Assembly (NCBI RefSeq): GCF_019303475.1
Contig: NZ_JABLSI010000013.1
Span: 62,001-126,000, forward strand
DNA from: Streptomyces sp. JJ38
GTDB taxonomy: Bacteria; Actinomycetota; Actinomycetes; Streptomycetales; Streptomycetaceae
Length of the DNA stretch: 64,000 nucleotides
Direction of reading: 5' to 3'
Part shown: positions 34,675-43,473 of the stretch, piece by piece
Layout: every line of letters begins with the position of its first letter
Position numbering within the stretch: position 1 is the first letter of the stretch
Program-made: the position numbers and the translations under genes
The notes under the pieces: model-generated
Database searches by the model: none
What the model saw: the letters and a program-made list of their open reading frames with translations, nothing else
Told to the model about the DNA's origin: nothing

Positions 34675-37098
34675 ATGGCTGTGTCACAGGAGACCCTCAC
34701 CCTGCCCGTGGTGCCGCTCGACGACGACGTGGTCCTGCCTGGCATGGTCGTCCCGCTGGACCTGACGGAGTCCGAGGTCCGCGCGGCCGTCGAGGCCGCC
34801 CGGTCGGCCGCGCCGGCGGGGGAGAAGCCCCGCGTGCTGCTGGTCCCGCGGGTGGACGGGAAGTACGCGGCGGTCGGCGTCCTCGGCCGTGTCGAACAGG
34901 TCGGACGGCTCGCCGACGGTGACCCCGGCGCCCTCATCCGCGGCCTGCGCCGCGTCCGCATCGGTGCCGGCACCAGCGGCCCCGGCGCCGCCCTGTGGGT
35001 GGACGGCACCCGGATCGACGAGCACGTGCCGGACCCGCTGCCGGGCGCCGTCGCGGAGCTGGCCGAGAAGTACAAGGCGCTCACCACCTCCTGGCTGCGC
35101 AAGCGCGGCGCCTGGCAGGTCGTGGACCGGGTGCAGCAGATCGAGGACGTCGCCGCCCTCGCCGACAACGCCGGCTACTCGCCGTTCCTCAGCGTCGAGC
35201 AGCGCGTCGAGCTGCTGGAGACCACGGACCCGGCGGCCCGGCTGAAGCTCGCCGTCACCTGGCTGAGCGAGCACCTCGCCGAGGAGGAGGTCGCCGAGTC
35301 CATCGCCAAGGACGTGCAGGACGGCGTGGACCGCCAGCAGCGGGAGTTCCTCCTGCGGCGTCAGCTGGAGGCCGTCCGCAAGGAGCTGGCCGGGCTCACC
35401 GGGGACGACGAGGACCCGGGCGAGGACTACCGTGCCCGCATCGAGGCCGCGGACCTCCCCGAGGAGGTGCGCAAGGCCGCTCTGAAGGAGGCCGACCGGC
35501 TGGAGCGCGCCTCGGACCAGAGCCCGGAGGGCGGCTGGATCCGCACCTGGCTGGACACCGTCCTCGAACTGCCCTGGAGCGAGCGCACCGAGGACGCCTA
35601 CGACATCCCCGGAGCCCGGGCCGTGCTCGACGCCGACCACGCCGGGCTGGACGACGTCAAGGAGCGCATCACCGAGTACCTGGCCGTCCGCAAGCGCCGC
35701 GCCGAGCGGGGCGGGAACGACGACGCGGAACGCGCCGCCTCCCCTCGGCACTCCGGCGGAGCCGTGCTCGCGCTCGTCGGCCCGCCGGGGGTCGGCAAGA
35801 CCTCGCTGGGGGCCTCGGTCGCCCGGGCCATGGGCCGCAGCTTCGTCCGCGTCGCCCTCGGCGGGGTCCGGGACGAGGCGGAGATCCGCGGCCACCGGCG
35901 CACCTACGTCGGCGCCCTGCCCGGCCGCATCGTGCGGGCCGTCAAGGAGGCCGGCACGATGAACCCCGTCGTGCTGCTCGACGAGGTCGACAAGCTCGGC
36001 TCCGACTTCCGCGGCGACCCCGCGGCCGCCCTCCTGGAAGTGCTCGACCCGGCACAGAACCACACCTTCCGCGATCACTACCTGGAGGTCGAACTCGACC
36101 TGAGCGACGTCGTCTTCCTCGCGACGGCCAACGTCCTGGAGGCCATCCCGCAGCCCCTGCTGGACCGGATGGACCTCGTCCGCCTGGACGGTTACACGGA
36201 GGAGGAGAAGGTCACCATCGCCCGCGACCACCTGCTGCCCCGCCAGCTCGGCCTGGCCGGGCTGGACGCCGACGAGGTGACCGTCACCGAGGAGGCACTG
36301 CGACGGCTCGCCGGCGAGTACACGCGGGAGGCCGGCGTCCGCTCCCTGGAGCGTCACCTCGCCCGGCTGCTGCGCAAGGTCGTGGCGCGCGGCGAGCTGG
36401 GGGAGCAGCACCTGCCCGCCACGGTGGGGCCCGGGGAGCTGCGGGAGCTGCTCGGCCGCCCGCACCACACCCCCGAGTCCGCCCAGGACCCGGAGCGCCG
36501 CCGCACCGCCGTGCCGGGCGTGGCGACCGGGCTCGCCGTCACCGGGACCGGAGGCGACGTCCTCTACATCGAGGCCTCGCTCGCCGACCCGGAGACGGGC
36601 GGCGCCGGGCTCACGCTGACCGGCCAGCTCGGGGACGTCATGAAGGAGTCCGGGCAGCTGGCCCTGTCCTACCTCCGCTCGCGGGGCGCCGAACTGGAGC
36701 TGCCCGTCGGGGATCTGAAGGAGCGCGGCGTCCATCTGCACGTCCCGGCCGGGGCCGTGCCCAAGGACGGGCCGAGCGCGGGCATCACCATGATCACCGC
36801 CCTCGCCTCGCTGCTCGGCGGCCGCCAGGTGCGTCCCGACGTGGCGATGACCGGCGAGGTCTCGCTGACCGGCCGGGTCCTGCCCATCGGGGGCGTCAAG
36901 CAGAAGCTGCTCGCGGCACACCGGGCCGGGATCACCGAGGTGATCATTCCGCGGCGCAACGAGCCGGACCTGGACGACGTCCCCGAGGACGTCCTCGCCG
37001 GGCTCACCATCCACCCCGTCTCGGACGTGCGCCGGGTGCTGGAGCTGGCGTTGACGCCGGCGACGTCCGACGGACACCGCGTCCCGCTGGCGGCGTGA
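34675..37098 (+). CDS. lon: ATP-dependent protease Lon
   Basis: The 807-aa protein is a full-length LonA protease that degrades misfolded and regulatory proteins in the cytoplasm. It has an N-terminal LON substrate-binding domain (LPVVPLDDDVVLPGMVVPL), a coiled-coil region ending near residue 250, and an AAA+ module with Walker A GPPGVGKT (369-376). The C-terminal protease domain has catalytic Ser701 (PKDGPSAGIT) and Lys742 (GGVKQKLLAAH). The ATG at 34675 has GAGGG upstream. The HAIR-like site above it predicts heat-shock control by HspR. Confidence 0.97.
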   Translation: MAVSQETLTLPVVPLDDDVVLPGMVVPLDLTESEVRAAVEAARSAAPAGEKPRVLLVPRVDGKYAAVGVLGRVEQVGRLADGDPGALIRGLRRVRIGAGTSGPGAALWVDGTRIDEHVPDPLPGAVAELAEKYKALTTSWLRKRGAWQVVDRVQQIEDVAALADNAGYSPFLSVEQRVELLETTDPAARLKLAVTWLSEHLAEEEVAESIAKDVQDGVDRQQREFLLRRQLEAVRKELAGLTGDDEDPGEDYRARIEAADLPEEVRKAALKEADRLERASDQSPEGGWIRTWLDTVLELPWSERTEDAYDIPGARAVLDADHAGLDDVKERITEYLAVRKRRAERGGNDDAERAASPRHSGGAVLALVGPPGVGKTSLGASVARAMGRSFVRVALGGVRDEAEIRGHRRTYVGALPGRIVRAVKEAGTMNPVVLLDEVDKLGSDFRGDPAAALLEVLDPAQNHTFRDHYLEVELDLSDVVFLATANVLEAIPQPLLDRMDLVRLDGYTEEEKVTIARDHLLPRQLGLAGLDADEVTVTEEALRRLAGEYTREAGVRSLERHLARLLRKVVARGELGEQHLPATVGPGELRELLGRPHHTPESAQDPERRRTAVPGVATGLAVTGTGGDVLYIEASLADPETGGAGLTLTGQLGDVMKESGQLALSYLRSRGAELELPVGDLKERGVHLHVPAGAVPKDGPSAGITMITALASLLGGRQVRPDVAMTGEVSLTGRVLPIGGVKQKLLAAHRAGITEVIIPRRNEPDLDDVPEDVLAGLTIHPVSDVRRVLELALTPATSDGHRVPLAA

Positions 37099-37263
37099 CC
37101 CTCGCGCCCCGGTGCCCACGTCCTCCCGCGGGGCGCGGGCCCCGGGGAGCGGCCCGGCACGACGGCGGAGCCGTCCGTGAAACCCTGCGTAATACTGGCG
37201 TGACGGCCGAGAAGACCGGGACGCGAGAAGCCCGAGCCCGGACGCCGGGAAGGAGAAGCCGAC

Positions 37264-37719
37264 ATGAGCCACGGGTCCGCCCCCGAGGTGCTCGACCTCG
37301 AACGCGAGCTGTCGGTCCTGCTCCGGCGGGCCCGCGCGTCCTCGGGTGAGATGGCCCGTGCGGTCCACCCGGACCTGGAGCCGTCCGCCTACGGGATCAT
37401 GCTGCGCCTGGACGAGGCCGGGGCGCTGCGCGCCACCGAACTGGCCGGCTACTTCGGCGTCGGCAAGGGCACGATGAGCCGTCAGCTCAGCGCGCTGGAG
37501 GCACTCGGCCTGCTCGTGCGCACCCCCGACCCCGCCGACGGCCGGGCCTTTCTCGTCGATCTCACGACCGAGGGCCGGGAACGCTTCGCCCGCGTGCGGC
37601 AGGCCCGGCGCGAGCGCTATCTGCGCAAGCTCGCGGACTGGGAACGCTCGGACATCGCCGAGCTGGCCCGCCTCCTCCACCGCCTCAACACCCCGGAGGA
37701 CGCCGAGAGCCAGTCCTGA
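37264..37719 (+). CDS. MarR family transcriptional regulator
   Basis: The 151-aa protein has the MarR winged helix: LEPSAYGIMLRLDEAG, then LRATELAGYFGVGKGTMSRQ as helix-turn-helix, and the wing RTPDPADGRAFLVDLT. The ATG at 37264 follows GGAGAAGCCGAC. It lies 165 bp after lon on the same strand and is convergent with the PP2C-like gene, 24 bp away. The ligand and targets are unknown; MarR genes commonly regulate themselves and neighbours. Confidence 0.92.
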   Translation: MSHGSAPEVLDLERELSVLLRRARASSGEMARAVHPDLEPSAYGIMLRLDEAGALRATELAGYFGVGKGTMSRQLSALEALGLLVRTPDPADGRAFLVDLTTEGRERFARVRQARRERYLRKLADWERSDIAELARLLHRLNTPEDAESQS

Positions 37720-37743
37720 GCGCCGGGTGGAGCCCCGGCCCCT

Positions 37744-38541
37744 TCAGAACACGACGAGGGCGGCGGTCGCGTCGTCCCGCGCCTTGCCCCGGGGGTGGGT
37801 GACGCCGTCCGGGTCGGCCGCCTCGGCCGCCCGCACCTGGGAGACCACCGCCTCCGGGCCGTGCTCGCGCAGCGCGGTGCTCAGCGCCGTCCAGTCGCCG
37901 AGGGCGAAGGTCTCGGTCCAGCGGGCGGCGCCGTCCGTCAGGGCGGCCAGCGAGCGGAGCCGGGCACGCGGCGTCGTCCCGGTGACGGCCCGTTCGGCGA
38001 CGGCCGGGTCGGCGGCGGCGGTGAAGAATCCGTCGGCCACGTTGCGCAGCGCCTCGATCCGGGCGGCCCGCCCGCCCGGCGGCGCGGTGCGGGCCAGGGC
38101 ACGCACCCGGTCCAGCCGGTCGTCCAGGACGGGCGCCACCGTCCCGTCGGCGGACTCGAGCAGCAGCACGGAGTCGGAGAGGACCAGATGCTCGACGACG
38201 TCCCCGTCCCACCGCACGACGATCACCGTCGCCTGGGGGGTGCGCCTGTGAGAAAGGTCACAGGTTGAACGGTGCTCGGAGGAGGTACGCAGCACTGCCG
38301 CGGCCAGGCACTGGGCCAGCGTCATATCCCGGCGCGAAGCGGACAGTTCCAGCAAACCACCGCCCAGCCGCGCCGTGTACCACGGGACGCCGTGGCGGCA
38401 GCCGTCGGGACCGTCGGGCGGCGTCACCCCGTCCAGGACGACGACGGCGCCGCCGAGGCCGTCCCCCGGCAGGATCGCCGAAACGAGGTCCTCGTTGGGG
38501 ACTTCACCGCTTCCCGGCCGGGTGGTCATCTCCACGCGCAT
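37744..38541 (-). CDS. PP2C-like protein, probably diverged
   Basis: The 265-aa protein keeps traces of the PP2C fold: PNEDLV near residue 15, VVVLDGVTPP near 35-44 and RDDATAALVVF at the C-terminus, the last matching the DDxT metal motif of PPM phosphatases. The middle motifs are weak, so metal binding may be reduced. It may dephosphorylate serine/threonine or serve as a regulatory pseudophosphatase. The start could be the ATG at 38541 or a second ATG four codons later. No partner kinase is nearby. Confidence 0.72.
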   Translation of the reverse strand: MRVEMTTRPGSGEVPNEDLVSAILPGDGLGGAVVVLDGVTPPDGPDGCRHGVPWYTARLGGGLLELSASRRDMTLAQCLAAAVLRTSSEHRSTCDLSHRRTPQATVIVVRWDGDVVEHLVLSDSVLLLESADGTVAPVLDDRLDRVRALARTAPPGGRAARIEALRNVADGFFTAAADPAVAERAVTGTTPRARLRSLAALTDGAARWTETFALGDWTALSTALREHGPEAVVSQVRAAEAADPDGVTHPRGKARDDATAALVVF

Positions 38542-38953
38542 GGTGCCAGTGTGCCCAAGCCACGCCCGGTGGCGGTGCCGTGGCGCCGGAGGGATGCCGA
38601 CATCGCCCTCGCGTGGGGTGCCGCCAGGTCCATACCACGTCGGGGGCTCGCTGTTCGTGGGTCTTTCCGCCTGGATCTCCCGGAATCAAGCGGTCCGTGA
38701 AACTGCGGGTGCGCATCCTGTCACGCCCCGGCACAGGTTCCAAGCCCCAAAGTCCCGCCCGCCACCCGGTCGGAGGCGCTCGGAGTTGTTCCACGTCACA
38801 TCGGTGAGGTTCACTTTTTCGAGTGGCCGGGAAGACGAAGTCCCACCCGCGTCCGAAGGACCCATGCAGGGTCAGATGCCGTCATGCGGTGTGGCGTTGC
38901 CCTGCCGCGCCGTAGGAGTCGCCGACCGGAGCCGTCCGGGCGGCGGAAGGAGA
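38542..38953. other. 412-bp divergent region upstream of conservon 1
   Basis: This gap lies between the divergent PP2C-like gene and cvnA. Small reading frames are present but none has convincing coding bias or a ribosome binding site. It must hold promoters for both neighbours; I cannot place them with confidence. Confidence 0.4.
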
Positions 38954-41770
38954 ATGCGAGCACGGGTGGGGATGCAGCGACTTCGAGTCGGCCGCCGCGG
39001 TCGGCAGGCCGACGCCCAGGACGTCCCCGGACGCCGGGCCCGCGTGCGCAACCGACTGCTCGCCTCGGTGGCCCTGTGCACCGTGGCCGTGCTCGCCGCC
39101 GGGGTACCCAGTGTCGTCGCGGGAACCTCCGACGTGGCCGAGTCCCAGGAGCTGGTCGACCGGGCCGACGTGGCGCGCCGCGCCGTCTCCCTGGCCCACG
39201 CCGTCGCCGACGAGCGGGACGGCGTCGTCCGCACCCTCGCCGAGCGCGGCGCCGACAGCGCCCCCGAGGTGCCCGAGGCCGACGTACCGGAGTCCGGAGT
39301 TCCGGACCCGGGCGTCCAGGACCCCGGCCTCCCCGAGTCCACGGTGCCCGGCACCGGCGTCCCCGGAACCGTCGGCGCGACCGCCACCCCCGGGACGGCG
39401 GGTGGAACCGGTACGGCCGCCACCGTCGCGCACCCGGCCGCCCACACCACCACCGGCGACCGCTCGGAGGACGGACCCGACGCCGCCCAGCGCTCCCGTG
39501 TGGATCGCAAGGTCGCCGAGCTGCGCCCCGAACTGCCCGGCGACGTCAGGGCCCTGGTCGACCGTCTGCCCGAGCTGCGCCAGCAGGCCGAGGCGGCCAC
39601 GGGCGGGGCCGAGGACGCGCAGGCCGCCTACTCCGGCTACACCGCCATCGTGATCGCCCTCGGCGGTGTCTCCGAGGACGCCGCCGGCGCGCTGCCCGCC
39701 CGGGCCCGTGACGACGTCGCCGCCGCCGGTACCGCCGTCGCGCTGCCGTACCTCGGCCGGGCCGTCGCCGAGGCCTCCGGCACCCGCGGACTGCTCCTCG
39801 GCGCCCTCACCGCGCAGGACGGCGACAGTCGCCTCGTCGCCACCGCCCAGGAGGCCCGCGTCCGCGAGCAGACGGCCCTCGCCGACTTCGAGCGCCACGC
39901 CCCCGACACCACCCGCGAGCGGTTCTCCAGCACCGTCAACGGCACCGACGTGACGACGGCGGAGACATACCTCGGCCGCCTGGCCGACCGGCCCCGGCTG
40001 GACGACGCCGAACTCGACGTCGACCAGGAGCGCGTGGCCTCCACGCTGACGGCCCGTGTCGACCGCATGCGCGGCCTGCACTCCTCGCTGGCGGGCGCCG
40101 AGGTCGCCCGTCTCGAGCAGCTCCGCGACGACGACGTCACCGCTCTCCAGCTGCGGTTCGCCCTGCTCGGTGCCGCTGTGCTGCTGGCCGCCGGGGTCAG
40201 CATCAGCACCGCGCGCTCCATGGCCCGTCCCCTGGCCGCCGTGCGGCGCGGCTCCCAGCGGGTGGCCGCCGATCCCGTCGCCGAGGAACCGGTGAGGTAC
40301 ACCGGGAGCAACGACGAGTTCGCGGACGTCGTACGCGCCGTCAACGCCCTGCGGGAGGCGGCGGTGGCGCTGGCGGAGCGGGCGGGGGCCGCCGAGGCCG
40401 ACGCCGCCGAGCAGGCCGCCGCCCGGGACCGGCTCAGCGCGGAGCACCGGCGGCTGACCACCGAACAGGCGGCCCTCCGCGAGGAGCTGGACGGGCTGTC
40501 CAGCGCCGTCCACGGTACGTTCGTCCGGCTCGCCCTGCGCAGCCTCGGCCTCGTCGAACGGCAGCTCGCGCTGATCGAGTCCATGGAGGAGAAGGAGGAC
40601 GAGCCCGGACGGCTGGCCACCCTCTTCAGGCTCGACCACATGGCCACCCGCATGCGTCGGCACGGCGAGAACCTGCTCCTCATGGCCGGCGCCGAGCACA
40701 CGGCCTCGGGCCACCACCCGCAGCCGGTCTCCCTGCTGGACGTCCTCCGCGCCGCCGTCAGCGAGATCGAGCGCTACGAGCGGGTCGAACTGACGTCCCT
40801 GCCGCCGCACGCCCAGGTCGCCGGGCACGCGGCCGACGACGTCAGCCACCTCGTCGCCGAACTGCTGGACAACGCCACCTCCTTCTCGCCGCCCGACGCC
40901 GACGTCGAGCTCTCCGGCTGGCTGCTGGAGAACGGCGAGGTCATGCTCTCCGTCCAGGACACGGGCATCGGCATGGCCGCCGACCGCCTCGTGGAGCTCA
41001 ACGAACTGCTCGGCGAGCCCGCGGACCGGCGTCCCCCGGCCCCGGAGGGGCGCGACGAGCTGGGCCTCGGGCTCTACGTCGTCGCCCGGCTCGCCGCCCG
41101 GCACGGCATCCGGGTGCAGCTGCGCGCCCAGCGGGAGGGCGGTATCACCGCCGTCGCGGTCCTGCCCAGCGCACTGCTGCCCGACCGCCCGGCGCCCGGC
41201 ACCACCGGGACCGTCGAGGCAGGCACGGCGACGGCGACGGGCATGCCCGGCTCCGTCGCGGAGGCCAACTCCAACACGTTGCCCACCCGTCCCGGCCGCC
41301 GCTTCGCTCTCCGCAAGACGCAGCCGGAGCCGACGCCCGCGCCGGCGCCGGAGTCGACGCCGGAGCCCGATCCGACGCCCGCGCCGGAGCCGTCCGCGCC
41401 CGAGGGCGTCCGCCTGCCCGGGCAGGCGCACGAGCCGGACGAGCACGCCAGGGCGCAGGAGGAACCGCCGACGACCCGGCGGCTCACGGACAAGGGGCTG
41501 CCCAAGCGCACCCCGCACGTCAGCGCCCCGACGGCCGGGCCCGCCACCGGCGGTGCGGCCCGGAGCGGGGTGAACGCCGAGGAGCTGCGCAGACGGCTCG
41601 GCGGCTTCCAGCGCGGCGCCCGTGCGGGCCTGCGTGAGGCGGCGGCTCAACTCGCCGCCGACACACCGTCCGACGCCCCGCCCGAGCGGGACTCGGGCAG
41701 CGCACAGGAAACTTCCAGCGACCGCGCGGGGGCGGACGACATGGGTGGCACCGAGGAGGCACGTCAGTGA
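38954..41770 (+). CDS. cvnA: Conservon membrane sensor ATPase CvnA
   Basis: The 938-aa protein resembles the nitrate/sulfonate-sensor kinases of conservons. A short Arg-rich N-terminus leads to TM1 (about residues 35-57), an extracellular sensor region of about 360 residues with a Pro-rich repeat, TM2 (about 395-415), HAMP-like and coiled-coil parts, and a Bergerat ATPase with intact boxes LLDNATSFSPP, DTGIGM and GLGLYVVARL. The tail is a Pro/Glu-rich disordered region of about 250 residues. CvnA interacts with CvnB-D near the membrane in a complex likened to G-protein-coupled signalling. The start is uncertain: ATG 38954 has its AGGAG only 2 nt away, and GTG 38966 or ATG 38972 are alternatives. 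Confidence 0.9.
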   Translation: MRARVGMQRLRVGRRGRQADAQDVPGRRARVRNRLLASVALCTVAVLAAGVPSVVAGTSDVAESQELVDRADVARRAVSLAHAVADERDGVVRTLAERGADSAPEVPEADVPESGVPDPGVQDPGLPESTVPGTGVPGTVGATATPGTAGGTGTAATVAHPAAHTTTGDRSEDGPDAAQRSRVDRKVAELRPELPGDVRALVDRLPELRQQAEAATGGAEDAQAAYSGYTAIVIALGGVSEDAAGALPARARDDVAAAGTAVALPYLGRAVAEASGTRGLLLGALTAQDGDSRLVATAQEARVREQTALADFERHAPDTTRERFSSTVNGTDVTTAETYLGRLADRPRLDDAELDVDQERVASTLTARVDRMRGLHSSLAGAEVARLEQLRDDDVTALQLRFALLGAAVLLAAGVSISTARSMARPLAAVRRGSQRVAADPVAEEPVRYTGSNDEFADVVRAVNALREAAVALAERAGAAEADAAEQAAARDRLSAEHRRLTTEQAALREELDGLSSAVHGTFVRLALRSLGLVERQLALIESMEEKEDEPGRLATLFRLDHMATRMRRHGENLLLMAGAEHTASGHHPQPVSLLDVLRAAVSEIERYERVELTSLPPHAQVAGHAADDVSHLVAELLDNATSFSPPDADVELSGWLLENGEVMLSVQDTGIGMAADRLVELNELLGEPADRRPPAPEGRDELGLGLYVVARLAARHGIRVQLRAQREGGITAVAVLPSALLPDRPAPGTTGTVEAGTATATGMPGSVAEANSNTLPTRPGRRFALRKTQPEPTPAPAPESTPEPDPTPAPEPSAPEGVRLPGQAHEPDEHARAQEEPPTTRRLTDKGLPKRTPHVSAPTAGPATGGAARSGVNAEELRRRLGGFQRGARAGLREAAAQLAADTPSDAPPERDSGSAQETSSDRAGADDMGGTEEARQ
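39269..39373 (+). repeat. Seven 15-bp repeats coding VPxxx pentapeptides in CvnA
   Basis: Residues 106-140 of CvnA read as seven five-residue units starting VP, VP, VP, VQ, LP, VP, VP (VPEAD, VPESG, VPDPG and so on). The DNA period is 15 bp with diverged units. The insert lies in the predicted extracellular sensor domain and is followed by more Gly/Thr/Ala-rich sequence. Confidence 0.8.
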
Positions 41771-42255
41771 ACGCGTCGACCACCGCGCACACACGCCGCA
41801 GCGAGGCGGACAACCTGCGCTGGCTACTGGCCAACCTGGTCGAGGAGGTGCCCGGCATCCGTTCGGTCGCCGTGGTCTCCTCCGACGGGCTGCTCCTGCT
41901 CTCCTCCGACCCGGGGCTGGCCACCGCGGGGAAGGACCCGGAGGGGCCGGGCACCGGGCCGAAGGGTTCGAGCGCAGACCTGGCCACGATCGTCTCCGGC
42001 GTCGGCTCGCTGACGACGGGTGCCGCGAAGCTCATGGAGGGCGGGACGGTCACCCAGACGATGGTGTCCATGGACGAGGGCGCGCTGTTCGTCATGTCCA
42101 TCAGCGACGGTTCCCTGCTGGGCGCGTACGCGACCCCCGACTGCGACATGGACGTCGTCGGCTACCACATGGCCCTCTTCGTGGGGCGTGCCGGGCACGT
42201 GCTCACGCCCGAACTCCGCACCGAACTGCGCAAGTCGATGGAGCTGGACCAGTGA
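41767..42255 (+). CDS. cvnB: Conservon roadblock/LC7 protein CvnB
   Basis: The 162-aa protein is a roadblock/LC7 fold (NLRWLLANLVEEVPGIRSVAV, then LLSSDPGL and a strand GALFVMSISDGSLLG). In conservons it binds CvnD and probably acts as a GTPase-activating or scaffold partner. The GTG start overlaps the cvnA stop by 4 bases, and its own stop overlaps cvnC by 4. Confidence 0.93.
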   Translation: MNASTTAHTRRSEADNLRWLLANLVEEVPGIRSVAVVSSDGLLLLSSDPGLATAGKDPEGPGTGPKGSSADLATIVSGVGSLTTGAAKLMEGGTVTQTMVSMDEGALFVMSISDGSLLGAYATPDCDMDVVGYHMALFVGRAGHVLTPELRTELRKSMELDQ

Positions 42256-42671
42256 CCTCCCATCTTCCCCTGCCCGTGCGGGGCGCGGTCGCCGACCGCA
42301 GGCCCGCCCGGGTCCGTCCCTACTCGCTCACCGGCGGCCGGACCCGGTTCGGACACGTCCTGCTGGTGGAGACCTTCGTCGCCGCCATCGAGGCCCCCGA
42401 GCCGCTGCGCGAGCTGCCGGGGCTGAGCCGCGAGGGTCTGCGTGACCGGGTGATGCCGGAGATGCGGGCGATCGTCGAGCTCTGCCGGCGCATGCGTACC
42501 GTCGCCGAGATCGCCGCCGTGCTCCGGATGCCGCTCGGCGTCGTCCGCGTCCTTCTCAGCGACCTGGCCGACCAGGGCCGTATCCGGGTCTACGGAACCG
42601 GCCGGGAGACGGCAGGGCGCCCCGACCGTGCACTACTGGAAAGGGTGTTGGGTGGACTTCGCAGGCTCTGA
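42252..42671 (+). CDS. cvnC: Conservon DUF742 protein CvnC
   Basis: The 139-aa DUF742 protein starts VRPYSLTGGRT after a short leader, contains a winged-helix-like segment (RTVAEIAAVLRMPLGVVRVL), and ends ALLERVLGGLRRL. The GTG start overlaps cvnB by 4 bases. Its last 20 bases overlap the cvnD start, so all four conservon genes are translationally linked. The precise role is unknown. Confidence 0.92.
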   Translation: MTSHLPLPVRGAVADRRPARVRPYSLTGGRTRFGHVLLVETFVAAIEAPEPLRELPGLSREGLRDRVMPEMRAIVELCRRMRTVAEIAAVLRMPLGVVRVLLSDLADQGRIRVYGTGRETAGRPDRALLERVLGGLRRL

Positions 42672-43356
42672 CACCGCACCGACCGCTCGAACCGCCCCGG
42701 CGACGGACGCGGCGTCCCCGGCCGGGGCCGGTGTGCTGACCGGCCCCGCGCCCCTGCCCCCGGTGGAGCCCGCCGAGGAGCTCCGGGACTGGCAGCGGGA
42801 CACCTCGCGCGCGCCCATAGCGACGAAGATCGTCGTGGCCGGTGGCTTCGGCGTCGGCAAGACGACGTTCGTCGGCGCCGTCTCCGAGATCGAGCCGCTC
42901 ACCACCGAGGCGGTGATGACGCGGGCCAGCGAGCAGACCGACGACCTGGACGCCACCCCGGAGAAGACGACGACGACCGTCGCCATGGACTTCGGGCGCA
43001 TCACGCTCGACGCCGACCTCGTGCTCTACCTCTTCGGCACGCCGGGCCAGCAGCGGTTCTGGTTCATGTGGGACGACATCGTGCGCGGCGCGATCGGCGC
43101 GATCGTCATGGCCGACACCCGCCGCCTGGACGACTGCTTCCCGGCGCTGGACTACTTCGAGAGCTGCGGCCTCCCCTACATCGTGGCCGTCAACCACTTC
43201 GAGGGCACGCACCGCCACGACGTCGCCGACGTGCGCGAGGCGCTGTCCGTGTCCGAGGACGTCCCTGTGGTGATCATGGACGCGCGGCGCACCGACAGCG
43301 TCGTCGAGTCCCTGTCCGCTCTCGTCGGCCACGCGGTGGACCTGACCCCCGCCTGA
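42652..43356 (+). CDS. cvnD: Conservon GTPase CvnD
   Basis: The 234-aa small GTPase has G1 GGFGVGKTT (64-72) and a threonine-rich switch segment TPEKTTTTVAMDFG. G3 appears as LFGTPGQQRFWFMW and a later VAVNHFEG takes the place of NKxD. It has an unusually long, about 55-residue Pro/Ala-rich N-terminus. The GTG at 42652 follows GGAAAGGG inside cvnC. CvnD binds and hydrolyses GTP and couples CvnA to unknown outputs. Confidence 0.93.
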   Translation: MDFAGSDTAPTARTAPATDAASPAGAGVLTGPAPLPPVEPAEELRDWQRDTSRAPIATKIVVAGGFGVGKTTFVGAVSEIEPLTTEAVMTRASEQTDDLDATPEKTTTTVAMDFGRITLDADLVLYLFGTPGQQRFWFMWDDIVRGAIGAIVMADTRRLDDCFPALDYFESCGLPYIVAVNHFEGTHRHDVADVREALSVSEDVPVVIMDARRTDSVVESLSALVGHAVDLTPA

Positions 43357-43473
43357 CCCGCCACCGGGGTCCTCCCGCCACCGCCGGGCCCGTCCATCCG
43401 TCCGTCCACCAGCCAGCACGCCGGTCACCCCGGCGGTGCGACGCGCGCAAGAGTTACGAGGAGAGCTTCGATC

